DNA from: Desulfobacteraceae bacterium UBA5616
GTDB lineage: Bacteria; Desulfobacterota; Desulfobacteria; Desulfobacterales; UBA5616
Length of the DNA stretch: 37,050 nt
Assembly: GCA_002423615.1 (NCBI GenBank)
Contig: DIKO01000079.1
Span: 1-37,050, forward strand
Direction: 5' to 3'
The notes beneath the pieces were generated by a model. That model was given only the letters and a program-made list of their open reading frames with translations. It did no database searches and had not been told where the DNA came from. Made by a program: the position numbers and the translations under genes. Below, in pieces: positions 9,683 to 19,717 of the stretch (its first letter is position 1; every line of letters begins with the position of its first letter).

Positions 9683-10468
9683 GTGAAATGGACTCCGGAA
9701 GCTGAAAACGCCATTAAAAAAGTTCCCTTTTTCGTCCGAAAAAAAGTCCGGGCTCGGGTGGAAAAGGAAGCCGCGGATAACGGCAGACCCGTTGTTTCCC
9801 TGGAGGACGTCAATGCCACCCGGAATCGTTTCATGAATCAGATGGACTCCGAAGTCAGGGGGTATCAACTGGACGCCTGCTTCGGTGCTTCGGGATGCCC
9901 CAACAGCGCAAATTCCACTGAATCCCTGTCTGCAAAAATCGAGGCGATTTTAAAAGATGCGGACCTGGCTGCATTTCTCAGACAGCAGGTCGGAGGTCCC
10001 TTGAAATTTCATCACGAATTCCGGGTAACCCTCTGCGACTGCCCCAATGCCTGCTCCCAGCCCCAGATCAAGGATATCGGTGTCATCGGAGCCTGCCTTC
10101 CCGAAGTCACCGGCGACCCATGCTCGGGTTGCGGCCTGTGCGTCAGCACCTGCCCGGATAACGCCGTGACATTGGATGGGGATAAGAACGGAATCAGCAT
10201 CGATTATGAAAAATGCCTGGCCTGCGGTCAATGCATCCGGGTTTGCCCCACCGGGACCCTCAAGGAGGGAAAAAAGGGTTTTAAAATCCTCCTGGGTGGA
10301 AAACTGGGGAGACACCCCAAGCTGGCCGAACCCCTGCCAGGCATTTATTCGGAAGACGAAGTTCTTAAAATTGTCGAAAACTGCCTGAAATATTACAAAG
10401 CCAACAGTACGGGCGGAAAGCGTTTCGCAGACTGCCGGCCATCGGATCTTTTGTCCATCCATACATAA
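9683..10468 (+). CDS. Small siroheme/4Fe-4S sulfite-reductase-like protein with double ferredoxin domain
   Basis: Protein of 261 residues. The N-terminus (WTPEAENAIKKVPFFVRKKV) is the PCP_red helical module. The middle carries the C-x5-C (CFGASGC) and C-x3-C (CPNAC) pattern of the siroheme-4Fe4S site of nitrite/sulfite reductases. Two classical 4Fe-4S motifs follow (CSGCGLCVSTCP and CLACGQCIRVCP). It is much shorter than catalytic DsrA/B or assimilatory reductases, so it may be an electron-transfer or small siroheme reductase. The GTG start has CAGGAG 9 nt upstream. The C-terminus after KRFAD looks unlike relatives I recall, and a gene-like fragment follows, so a late frameshift is possible. 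The downstream cysteine desulfurase suggests a sulfur (or selenium) role, by inference. Confidence 0.78.
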   Translation: MKWTPEAENAIKKVPFFVRKKVRARVEKEAADNGRPVVSLEDVNATRNRFMNQMDSEVRGYQLDACFGASGCPNSANSTESLSAKIEAILKDADLAAFLRQQVGGPLKFHHEFRVTLCDCPNACSQPQIKDIGVIGACLPEVTGDPCSGCGLCVSTCPDNAVTLDGDKNGISIDYEKCLACGQCIRVCPTGTLKEGKKGFKILLGGKLGRHPKLAEPLPGIYSEDEVLKIVENCLKYYKANSTGGKRFADCRPSDLLSIHT

Positions 10469-10532
10469 TATCCGCAAAAGGTGTCCTTTTGACCCATAAC
10501 CGGCACTGATCAGACACATGGCCGATGGGTAG

Positions 10533-10622
10533 AACATCATCAAAGAACCCGCCGTCGGCAAACTCCTGACCGGCATTCCCCCATATTTCCAAAAATGGCT
10601 CACCCAGGTCTTGGAAAGCTGA
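10533..10622 (+). pseudogene. Possible C-terminal gene remnant between the siroheme protein and the cysteine desulfurase
   Basis: The frame after a TAG reads N-I-I-K-E-P-A-V-G-K-L-L-T-G-I-P-P-Y-F-Q, then KWLTQVLES and a TGA stop. Its composition looks coding, but there is no start codon or Shine-Dalgarno. I see no other gene in 10469-10706. It could be the displaced tail of the upstream gene or of a lost gene. Confidence 0.35.
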
Positions 10623-10706
10623 TTATTTTATGATAAACGCCTTTTTTCGTCATAAGGGGAAATATGCAGCTGCGGTTTTAGAATACCTGCAAAACGGAGA
10701 TTTGAA

Positions 10707-11849
10707 ATGGTTCAACCGATATACCTGGACTATAACGGCACCACTCCCATTGACCCGGAAGTTCTTGCGGCCATGCGTCCTTTTCTGGAAGCCGAATTCG
10801 GGAATCCCTCCAGTTCCCACTGGTACGGCATCGCTCCCAGGCGGGCCATTGAAAAAGCCAGGCAACAGGTCTCCGGACTTCTCAAATGCGAACCTGGTGA
10901 AATCATATTTACCAGCGGAGGGACGGAATCCAACAATTACGCCATTCAGGGCCTTGCCTATGCCCTCCAGGACAAGGGCAATCACATTATCGCCAGCGCC
11001 GTGGAACACCCGGCGGTGACGGGCGTCTGCAGGTATCTGGAAAAATACGGTTTCGAAACCACCTTCCTTCCCGTGGACAAATACGGCATGGTGGATGTGG
11101 AGGATGTGGAAAAATCCATTCATTCGGAAACTATTCTGATCACCGTGATGCATGCCAACAACGAAGTCGGCACTATCCAGCCCATTGCCGAAATCGCAGA
11201 AATCGCAAAGACCCATAAGATCGCCATGCACACGGATGCGGCCCAGTCCGTGGGGAAAATCCCGACGGATGTGAACGCACTGGGGGTGGATCTTTTGTCC
11301 GTGGCCGGGCACAAGCTCTACGCGCCCAAGGGAGTGGGAGCCCTTTACATCCGCAACCCCCTGCGTCTGGAAAAATTATGCTACGGCGCCGCTCAGGAAA
11401 TGGACCGGCGGGCCGGAACGGAAAACGTCGGGTCCATCGTGGCCCTGGGCATGGCCTGTGAAATCGCCGGACGGGATATCAGAGGCGACATGGCTCAGAT
11501 GAGCATCCTCAGGAACCGTCTGCACGCCGGCCTGGCCGACAATTTAGAGGAGATCCGATTGAACGGCCACCCGGATCTCAGGCTCCCCAATACCCTGAGC
11601 CTCTCGTTCAAGGACCTGGAGGCCAATCGGATTCTCGAAGAGATCGGCCTGGATGTGGCCGCCTCTGCGGGGGCCGCCTGCCATTCGGACGTCATCGACA
11701 TTTCCCATGTGTTGACCGCCATGAACGTGCCTCTGGAATGGGCCAAGGGGACCATCAGGTTCAGCATCGGCAGAATGACCACCCGGGAAGAGATCGATAA
11801 AGTGGTTTCCGTAGTGAGCCGTGCGGTTGAATGGTTGGCCGGGAAATAG
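10707..11849 (+). CDS. Cysteine desulfurase (NifS/IscS-like)
   Basis: Protein of 380 residues, a fold-type I PLP enzyme. It has the opening IYLDYNGTTPID, FTSGGTESNN (phosphate cup), HTDAAQSVGK and the PLP lysine in SVAGHKLYAPKGVG. The catalytic cysteine is in ASAGAACHSD. Such enzymes take sulfur from cysteine as an enzyme persulfide; some act on selenocysteine. The ATG has GGAG 7 nt upstream. No iscU, nifU or selD is next to it in this window, so its acceptor is unknown. The neighbouring siroheme/Fe-S protein and the selenoproteins elsewhere in the window make a sulfur- or selenium-donor role attractive but unproven. Confidence 0.9.
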   Translation: MVQPIYLDYNGTTPIDPEVLAAMRPFLEAEFGNPSSSHWYGIAPRRAIEKARQQVSGLLKCEPGEIIFTSGGTESNNYAIQGLAYALQDKGNHIIASAVEHPAVTGVCRYLEKYGFETTFLPVDKYGMVDVEDVEKSIHSETILITVMHANNEVGTIQPIAEIAEIAKTHKIAMHTDAAQSVGKIPTDVNALGVDLLSVAGHKLYAPKGVGALYIRNPLRLEKLCYGAAQEMDRRAGTENVGSIVALGMACEIAGRDIRGDMAQMSILRNRLHAGLADNLEEIRLNGHPDLRLPNTLSLSFKDLEANRILEEIGLDVAASAGAACHSDVIDISHVLTAMNVPLEWAKGTIRFSIGRMTTREEIDKVVSVVSRAVEWLAGK

Positions 11850-11890
11850 GCGCGAATTTCGGAATCGACTTTACCGCTCCCTTACCCTTT

Positions 11891-13426
<1,536 letters not shown>

Positions 13427-13469
13427 GGTTTTCCTCCATGATTCGATGGCAAGCGGAAATCCACAAGGT

Positions 13470-14795
13470 TTATGCAAAAATTTCCGCCAGGCTTTCCTGG
13501 AAAATATTCAGGCATACATCGATTTCCTCCGGGCTGACCGTAAGCGCCGGACACAACCGGATGGTATTTTCACCGCAGCCCAGCAAGAGCAGCCCTTTTT
13601 GAAAAGCATTCCGGATCAAACGGTCCCGCCATTCCGATGCCCTTTCTTTGGTTGCCCGGTCCTTTACCAGTTCGACGCCGATCATCAACCCCTTGCCGCG
13701 AACATCCCCGATGCATTCCATGTCTTTCTGGAGATCTTTCAGCCCGGACATCAGTTGCTCGCCCCGTTTCCGGGCGTTTGAGATGAGCCCGGTTTCCAGA
13801 AGCTCGATGGTGGCCAGAGCCGCCCTGCACGACAATGGATTCCCGCCGAAGGTGGATGCATGCGACCCGGCTTCCCAGTCCATGATATCAGACCGGGCGA
13901 TCATGGCGCCCAACGGAAGACCGGAGGCAATTCCCTTGGCGAGCGTTATGATATCCGGCTCGATGCCGAAATGGGTCATGGCAAACATTTCGCCGGTTCG
14001 TCCCATTCCGGATTGAACCTCGTCGGCCACAAAGAGGATGTTGTATTTACGGGCAATCCTGTAGAACTCCCGGTGAAATTCCGGGGGAGGGACGATGTAT
14101 CCGCCTTCTCCCTGAATCGGTTCCACAAATATGGCGGCCACTTCTTCAGGGGGGATGCTGGTTCGAAACAGGGTGTCCTCCACCCATGTTGCACAGGCAA
14201 TGCCGCATGTCGGATAGCACAGGTGATAAGGGCACCGGTAACAGTATGCATACGGGATGTGGGTGATGCCCGGAACCAGGGGATTGTAATGTTTTTTCTG
14301 CAAGGCTTTGCTGGCGGTAAGGGAAAGCGCGCCCATGGTCCGGCCGTGGAAGGCACCGAAAAAGGCCAGATTCAGTTCACGTCGGGTGTGCCATCGCGCC
14401 AGTTTAAATGCCGCTTCCACGGCTTCAGCACCGGAATTTCCAAAGTAAACCTTATACCTTTCGTTTCCGGGGACAATTTCGGCGAGTTTTTGGGCCAGCC
14501 GAATCTGGGGGGTATAAAAAAAATCCGTACCCGACATGTGCAGCAGCAGGTCGGCCTGAAGTTTTATGGCTTCAACCACCCGGGGATGGCAATGCCCGGT
14601 TGCGCAAACCGCTATGCCCGCGGTAAAATCAAGGAAAACATTGCCGTCCGGATCACGGACCCACACCCCTTTGGCGGATTCGGCGACCAGTGGATAAGTT
14701 CTGGTGTAAGATGGCGAAACGACTTCATGATCCACCTCGATGAGGCTTCGGGTCTTCGGCCCCGGCAGAGTCGTTTTGATTTCCGGATACTTCAT
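13470..14795 (-). CDS. Class III PLP aminotransferase (lysine-6-/GABA-/ornithine-aminotransferase group)
   Basis: Protein of 441 residues from ATG 14795 with GGAGG 5 nt upstream; a longer frame exists but has no such site. The motifs are FTAGIAVCATGHCHP, YFGNSGAEAVEAAFKLAR, the PLP aspartate in LFVADEVQSGMGRTG and the PLP lysine in IITLAKGIASG. An unusual Cys-rich insert at about residues 159-178 (AYCYRCPYHLCYPTCGIACA) has five cysteines; I recall a similar insert in archaeal relatives. The ALDH7-type gene follows, so lysine 6-transamination is the leading guess, with GABA or ornithine as alternatives. Confidence 0.88.
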   Translation of the reverse strand: MKYPEIKTTLPGPKTRSLIEVDHEVVSPSYTRTYPLVAESAKGVWVRDPDGNVFLDFTAGIAVCATGHCHPRVVEAIKLQADLLLHMSGTDFFYTPQIRLAQKLAEIVPGNERYKVYFGNSGAEAVEAAFKLARWHTRRELNLAFFGAFHGRTMGALSLTASKALQKKHYNPLVPGITHIPYAYCYRCPYHLCYPTCGIACATWVEDTLFRTSIPPEEVAAIFVEPIQGEGGYIVPPPEFHREFYRIARKYNILFVADEVQSGMGRTGEMFAMTHFGIEPDIITLAKGIASGLPLGAMIARSDIMDWEAGSHASTFGGNPLSCRAALATIELLETGLISNARKRGEQLMSGLKDLQKDMECIGDVRGKGLMIGVELVKDRATKERASEWRDRLIRNAFQKGLLLLGCGENTIRLCPALTVSPEEIDVCLNIFQESLAEIFA

Positions 14796-15159
14796 TCCGG
14801 CCTCCTCTGAGTCAGCTTTGGAGCGGAAAGGACGATGTTGAACACCTTCCCGGCTGAATACCATAAAATTAACCATACCGGCAAAAAATGATAAAAACCA
14901 TGGGGTGGATCATGTATCCGGGAATTAAAATACACTCGGTAAGAAAGCGGTCATTCCAGGGGAAGATTATTTTCAATTGATATTTTTGCCCAATATCCGG
15001 ATAATTTGCCGCCGTGGACATGAATTTGAAGGAGTGCTTCAAAGGGAAACACACCCGTGAAAGGTAAGGCCCGGTGCAGTTTCGATGATCAGAATAACCG
15101 GTGAAGACTATGTGAAGGAGGCCTCCGCTCCGCCCCCTTTCGCCCTGGTTGAACGGGCC
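14796..15159 (+). other. Non-coding stretch upstream of the aminotransferase operon
   Basis: I see no convincing gene here. Short open frames lack a Shine-Dalgarno and coding character. It should hold the promoter of the minus-strand aminotransferase operon, but I could not assign boxes with confidence. Confidence 0.5.
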
Positions 15160-15336
15160 TTAACCGAGCAGACATTTTCTGGCGCGCTCCCCGCTGGCTT
15201 TTGCGGTTTTCCGGTAACAGGCAGACCATTGCGCCCGGTTTGAGGAGGAAATTTCACAGAATTGAAGTCCGTCAACCACACGCTCCTTCTCCTGTTTGCA
15301 GCAATTTCTGGCATGAATGGATATCGATTTTCTCAT
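15160..15336 (-). CDS. Small cysteine-rich protein (58 residues), function unknown
   Basis: This short frame begins with ATG 15336 and has a strong Shine-Dalgarno (AAAGGAGAAG) about 7 nt upstream; it ends at TAA. The product has five cysteines: HARNCCKQEK, LQFCEI, WSACYRK and ARKCLLG. There is no signal peptide. It is highly charged and basic, with a C-C pair and C-x12/x14 spacing, compatible with metal or Fe-S binding. It stands alone, divergent from the thioredoxin-like selenoprotein, which starts 338 bp away. I do not recognise the family. Confidence 0.6.
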   Translation of the reverse strand: MRKSISIHARNCCKQEKERVVDGLQFCEISSSNRAQWSACYRKTAKASGERARKCLLG

Positions 15337-15674
15337 GACTCTTCTCCTTTATTCACGATTTGAACTCAGGCTGTTCCTTGAACAGCTTGATCTATCCCCA
15401 TTATTCACCCTGCAGCCGCTTTCGGCCTTATGGACAAAAATATTGCTCCTGTGGGACCGTGTCAATCACCCGGTAGAAATCATATCGATGCTCCTGCAAA
15501 AAAGTGAAGAATACATTCTCTCTGATCCTGATATCCGGTATTGACCTGATATGCGAAATCCGGAAACGGGTGCTATAAAAGAAAGACACAAGGAATTGAA
15601 CAAAAAGCGCGGATTATAAAGATTGATCGTATTTTGAACCCGTATTTTTTTTACCACGATGAAAGGAAATAAAA
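15337..15674 (+). other. Intergenic region between two divergent genes
   Basis: No gene is convincing. The open frames on both strands are short, hydrophobic and lack Shine-Dalgarno sites. It presumably contains the divergent promoters of the Cys-rich protein and the thioredoxin-like selenoprotein; no clear boxes were found. Confidence 0.5.
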
Positions 15675-16247
15675 ATGAAAACGCCTGAACGTTCCGTGAA
15701 CTGGATCGTAGACTATGAAAGTGGTCTTCAAAAAAGCAGAAATGAAAACAAACCCGTATTTCTGGATTTTTTCAAGGGAGGGTGAAACGGGTGCGCCAAA
15801 TTGGGTGCCGTGACGTACCCAGATATGGTGGTCGCTGATGTATTAAACCAGTACTTCATTCCCGTCCAGATCGATGTGAACAATGCCGGTGATCTGTTAA
15901 ACCGGTACAAGGTCGCCTGGACTCCGAATTTGAATATCATCGATGCCGACGGGAACCTGTTTTATCATCAGGAGGGATGGTTTCCACCATCGGAATTTAT
16001 CCCCATGGCTTTTTGCGGATACGGCCAATACCGGCTTCGAAACAAAAATTATGAGGAGGCCGGCGATTGTTTCAACCGGGTGTTTGACCGGTATCCGGTC
16101 AGCTATTTTGCATCTGAGGCGCTTTTTTATAAGGGTGTGGCCAACTATCTGGCTTCCCACAAAGTGGAACTGTTAAAGGAGAGCTGGATCATGCTGCAAC
16201 GGTTTTACCCGGACAGCACCTGGGCCATTCGATCCAACATCCTTTAA
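15675..16247 (+). CDS. Thioredoxin-like selenoprotein with U-x-x-C active site and TPR-like C-terminus
   Basis: A 191-codon frame from ATG 15675 (GAAAGGA upstream) runs through an in-frame TGA at 15783-15785 (codon 37) to TAA. Around it the protein reads KPVFLDFFKGG-U-NGCAKLG, so U37-N-G-C40 sits where thioredoxins have C-x-x-C. The rest is thioredoxin-like (FIPVQIDVNN; VAWTPNLNIIDADGN with a Pro in the cis-proline region). The last 80 residues form helical repeats resembling a TPR (YEEAGDCFNRVFDRYPVSYFASEAL). There is no signal peptide, so it is cytoplasmic. A 6-bp hairpin (15803-15820) has its loop 26 nt after the UGA, suitable for a bacterial SECIS. A truncated call starting after the TGA would lose the active site. 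Selenocysteine is inferred. Confidence 0.85.
15803..15820 (+). promoter_or_regulatory. Candidate SECIS hairpin for the thioredoxin-like selenoprotein
   Basis: GGGTGC and GTACCC can pair (one G-U) around the loop CGTGAC. The loop starts 26 nt after the UGA's U, within the spacing known for bacterial SECIS elements. Judged by eye only; GC-rich coding sequence forms hairpins easily. Confidence 0.4.
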
Positions 16248-16271
16248 ATCAGTCAGAATTTCAGAATATTT

Positions 16272-17639
16272 CTAATCCCCCAGCAGAAGCAGCAGCCATG
16301 GCAAGGCACCCGGATTCGGATTGCCGGAGCGCCGGTCGTAGATGGTGAACAGCCCCTGGGTTGTGGCTTTGCCGGCATCATCCAGGGGTGTGATTTTCAG
16401 TACGCAGTTATAGCTCAGTCCCCTGGTGACCTTCCACTGGAAGGACCCGTCATTGGGGGTGGACGCGGCGATGGCCTCTGAAAAGGTTTTGCCGCCGTCC
16501 CTGGACAGCAGGATTTCGACATTACCTGGAATGCTCTGGGTTTTCCAGGTAATGGTCTTGATTTCCTCCGCGTTCCATACGCCCCCCTGCACCGGGGCGA
16601 AAACCACCAGATGGCCCGGCAGCCGGATTTGGCCCCCGCGGACGGAGCGAACATAGTACTCGCTTGCCTCGTTGATGTTGTAAATGTCCCCGCCGTTGTA
16701 GAAATTCACGGCCCACGGGTTGTCCGGATTATTGACGATGGCGGTGGAGGACCAGTAACCGGAGGGTTTCGTCCCGCTGAAAATTGGGTCGATGGCGGGG
16801 TTGTATGCGGAAAGATCCGTGATGGAATCCAGTTCCTTGATATTCGGCAGACGCCAGTCCTCAAATCCCGCAAGGGACAGGTCTTGTGCGTAGGTTATGG
16901 CGGCCTCCCACGTAAGTCCCGATCCGTCATCCTCCTTTTGCCACATCAGGCCGGTGAAAGTGTCGGTGACCGTATTGTCGCCGTTGTCGATCAGGCCATA
17001 TGGTGAACCGCCGGTTCCCCCGCGCACGGCCCGCACATAACAACTTTCCGTCTGGTTGCGCGGGTAATCGTCGCCGCCGGAAAAACGCATGCTCCACGCG
17101 TCGCCGGGGTCATTGGCGATAATGGTGGATGACCAGTAATAACCGGTTGCGATGGTGCCGGGGAAAAAGGTCGTATGGATGGCGGGGTCGTATGCGTCAT
17201 AATGGACGATGGATCGCAACTCCTTTCGGGAGGGCATGCGCCAGTCCGAATATCCGCCGAATTTTGCCGCGTTCAGTTCCGCGATAAAAACATCCTGGGA
17301 GTCCTGCCGGGTATAGGTGTTGTCCGCATCATGGAGGTCGTCGTAGTTATTAACGTTATCCATGTTCCGCTTCATTTCCCATACCAGCCCGGTGACGTTG
17401 TCCCGGGTCATGACCCATCCCCCCTCCAGGGTCGCGTCAAGGGGAAGGGCCGCGCCGTTCCGGCCCTGTTTTGTGTAGGATGGCGGGTTGATGGAATAGT
17501 CCGAATCTTCTCCCGGGGCGTCGGCATAGGAAGCGGTCTGGCCGGTATCGGGAACGGGTCCTGCCGATGTTAAAACAGGTGTTGAAAAAATGACGAGTAT
17601 AAACAGGATGATCATATTCGCAATCCGGTTCAATTTCAT
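16272..17639 (-). CDS. Secreted DUF1566 (Lcl C-terminal) domain protein with two repeats
   Basis: About 455 residues from ATG 17639. The signal peptide is MKLNRIANMIILFILVIF with a likely cut after TSA. Two DUF1566 domains follow: TRDNVTGLVWEMKRN to CYVRAVRGG, then DTFTGLMWQKEDD to YYVRSVRGG. Both have the family's DWRMPS/DWRLPN, YYWSSTI/YWSSTA and GL-x-W motifs. A C-terminal Fn3/PKD-like domain comes next, then a short hydrophobic tail (ALPWLLLLLGD) resembling a sorting or anchoring end. Function is unknown; related domains are surface-exposed. The GGAGG before ATG 17639 is only 1 nt away, so the start is uncertain (TTG 17663 and ATG 17615 are in frame). Confidence 0.82.
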   Translation of the reverse strand: MKLNRIANMIILFILVIFSTPVLTSAGPVPDTGQTASYADAPGEDSDYSINPPSYTKQGRNGAALPLDATLEGGWVMTRDNVTGLVWEMKRNMDNVNNYDDLHDADNTYTRQDSQDVFIAELNAAKFGGYSDWRMPSRKELRSIVHYDAYDPAIHTTFFPGTIATGYYWSSTIIANDPGDAWSMRFSGGDDYPRNQTESCYVRAVRGGTGGSPYGLIDNGDNTVTDTFTGLMWQKEDDGSGLTWEAAITYAQDLSLAGFEDWRLPNIKELDSITDLSAYNPAIDPIFSGTKPSGYWSSTAIVNNPDNPWAVNFYNGGDIYNINEASEYYVRSVRGGQIRLPGHLVVFAPVQGGVWNAEEIKTITWKTQSIPGNVEILLSRDGGKTFSEAIAASTPNDGSFQWKVTRGLSYNCVLKITPLDDAGKATTQGLFTIYDRRSGNPNPGALPWLLLLLGD

Positions 17640-17889
17640 GCCTCCTTGGCAAAAAGGTGTCAATCCTGCAAAAGGGACCGCATCATCGGCAATGCCGGCA
17701 TTTTCGGGATAGTTTTTAATAATTTACCAGTGGCCCTGCGTGTTGTAAAGCGTATTCTCGCTTCCGGATCAAATTCGAATGTATACTATATCTGGGTTAT
17801 TATCTTGGGAACACCGGCCCGGCAGTTCTGAGGGCAGGGACAGGGTTTCACTTCACCGGGCTATCCTGTCAGGCTATTCCTATAAATAT

Positions 17890-17922
17890 AAAAGGCGGCG
17901 CCGCTTTCCGGCGCCGCCTTTT
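17890..17922 (-). terminator. Strong intrinsic terminator (13-bp perfect stem)
   Basis: AAAAGGCGGCGCC pairs perfectly with GGCGCCGCCTTTT around a 7-nt loop. It lies 26 bp past the PEP-CTERM gene stop on the minus strand. The A/T ends make it able to work in both directions. Confidence 0.9.
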
Positions 17923-17948
17923 ATGTCAATGCTGTTAAACTCGTAAAT

Positions 17949-18596
17949 CTATTTTTTGAGTTTCCGGCTCACGCCCGCCAGTCCGACAAGACCGAAACCC
18001 AGAAGCAGCAGGGTGGTCGGTTCGGGAACACCCGTGGAAGTTTCATCATAATCACCGTAAATTGCCACATGGGATATAGCACCATTTGACGGCCAGAAAT
18101 TTTCCAACTTGAGGTCTCCGGTGCCTATCCAATTTAATTCACCTAAATCAAAAATGTACCATATAGGGCTGTTGGCTACGCCGTCCTTTACCAAAAGATA
18201 AAGAGGATTATACACAGCAAAACTTTCTGTTTCAGCATCATCACCAATCCAATGGATAAAGGCGCCTCCCGGGTCATCAGGAGGAATAAATTCAGTAGTG
18301 TAAAAATCTGCAAGAACACCCTCATCAGGATTAATATTATTTGAAGAATCTACATCCGCTTTGTACAATTCTACAACCGAACCTGAGTATCCAACTATAC
18401 CCGGAATATCTGCTGCTGCCGGATTATTGGTAATTACAGCGTTTGGATCATTATCTAATAATGCATTATCAAGGTTCGTCCATGGTGGAGTTGAACTCGG
18501 TGTCAACAAGGTAAAATTGGCGCTCGCAGTGGGAATTAAACCGAATACCATCACCGTTGCAAAAACCGCCGCTGTTAAAATTTTCATGGTTTTCAT
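17949..18596 (-). CDS. PEP-CTERM sorting domain protein
   Basis: About 215 residues. An N-terminal signal peptide (MKTMKILTAAVFATVMVFGL, cut near ASA) is followed by a secreted, acidic, Asn-rich domain. It ends in a classic PEP-CTERM tail: VPEPTTLLLLGFGLVGLAG then SRKLKK. Such proteins are processed by an exosortase and are linked to exopolysaccharide or biofilm assembly. No exosortase gene is in the window. ATG 18596 was chosen because GGGAGA lies 7 nt upstream. The middle domain (ELNWIGTGDLKLENFWPSNG) is not recognised. Confidence 0.88.
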   Translation of the reverse strand: MKTMKILTAAVFATVMVFGLIPTASANFTLLTPSSTPPWTNLDNALLDNDPNAVITNNPAAADIPGIVGYSGSVVELYKADVDSSNNINPDEGVLADFYTTEFIPPDDPGGAFIHWIGDDAETESFAVYNPLYLLVKDGVANSPIWYIFDLGELNWIGTGDLKLENFWPSNGAISHVAIYGDYDETSTGVPEPTTLLLLGFGLVGLAGVSRKLKK

Positions 18597-19315
18597 AATC
18601 AAGTCTCCCTAGATTGCATGGGTCATTAATAAAGTTTCGTTTTGTCAAAATCTCATGCAATCCTAATGCCAATAAATTTTCATAATAGATACTTAAATAT
18701 AACTGATTGAATATAAATAATATAAAACATAAATAAATTTTAATTCGTAAAAGTTTGCTTGATATAAATCTCTAATTCGATAAAATTTTGTAAGGTATTC
18801 CGACAGATTTTACGATAAATACCCCCCCCAGATTATTTGACGGAAAGTAACGAATTGAAGAATAACTTATAAATTAAACATATTAAAGATTATTCACGTG
18901 TGAATCGAGGCTGTAAGGATCTCCGACTCCATAGTTTGAAGTTTGACTTTCGAAAAGTAAACAGGGCTCAGGCAAACCTTTTTTCGAAATGTCCCTGATG
19001 TACAGGAAAACATTGCCGTCCGGGGCAAAATGGAAAACCTGTTTGACCGATTTCCGGATGGCTTGCCCTTATATGAAAAATCGTATTGAAACGTATATCA
19101 AAACAGGATATTGTCACCTGACCTAAAAAACCGCCTGTATTGCGGCGGCTGCCGAATCGGCCCGGTTGGATCGAATCGGCCCGGCCGGTGATTTAACACA
19201 TCTGATGCCTTTGCCACGACGGGTTTGTTTACGGGGTAAATGTCTTTTTTTGCTCACAGGACTCATGTGAAAGCCGGTAAATTTTTATGACGCCATATTC
19301 CGGAAAGAGGATATT
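18597..19315 (+). other. AT-rich intergenic region, no gene seen
   Basis: 18660-18900 is strongly AT-rich. A few short open stretches near 18990-19130 lack start signals. A 13-bp sequence CGAATCGGCCCGG occurs twice (19153-19165 and 19172-19184). This presumably holds the promoter of the PEP-CTERM gene. Confidence 0.5.
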
Positions 19316-19717
19316 TTGATCGAATTGTTCATGAAAAGTCTTAAAGCCGTCAAACGGCTGGTTATCGCAACCATCGGCTTTACGCTGTTGTTGATCGGAG
19401 TCGCCATGATTGTGCTGCCGGGTCCCGCGGTCGTCATCATTCCCGTATCCCTGGGTATTCTGGCCACTGAATTTATATGGGCCAAAAAACTGATGAAAAG
19501 AGCAAAAAATCTCTTTTCAGGAAAAAAGAAGGAGGAATATCTTCGGGAAGAGGCCACTGATGACGCTTTTTTATCGGACGCCGAAACAAACCAACCCGAA
19601 AAAAGACAAGAACTTATGGATCCTTTGTCAATGGCAGTGTCATTTAAATCTGAACATGAAGGAGTTAAAAATGGTGGAAGCAAAAGGATTGAACAAACCG
19701 GTCAAACTGAAAAATGA
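19316..19717 (+). CDS. PGPGW-family small transmembrane protein
   Basis: Protein of 133 residues. Two hydrophobic segments (about 17-36 and 38-58) flank the family motif, here IVLPGPAVVIIPVSLGILATEF followed by W-A and basic residues. The C-terminal half is charged and soluble. Function of this family is unknown. The TTG start at 19316 has GAGG 5 nt upstream; ATG 19331 is an alternative. Its end overlaps the SWIB gene by 47 bp in another frame, so the downstream start is embedded in this one. Confidence 0.8.
   Translation: MIELFMKSLKAVKRLVIATIGFTLLLIGVAMIVLPGPAVVIIPVSLGILATEFIWAKKLMKRAKNLFSGKKKEEYLREEATDDAFLSDAETNQPEKRQELMDPLSMAVSFKSEHEGVKNGGSKRIEQTGQTEK

Noticed and set aside
13860..14810. 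316-residue plus-strand open frame opposite the aminotransferase
   Set aside because: Antisense shadow of a clear PLP enzyme; no Shine-Dalgarno and no recognisable domain.
18990..19130. Short open frames in the gap before the PGPGW gene
   Set aside because: Two overlapping frames look weakly coding, but neither has a start with a ribosome-binding site.
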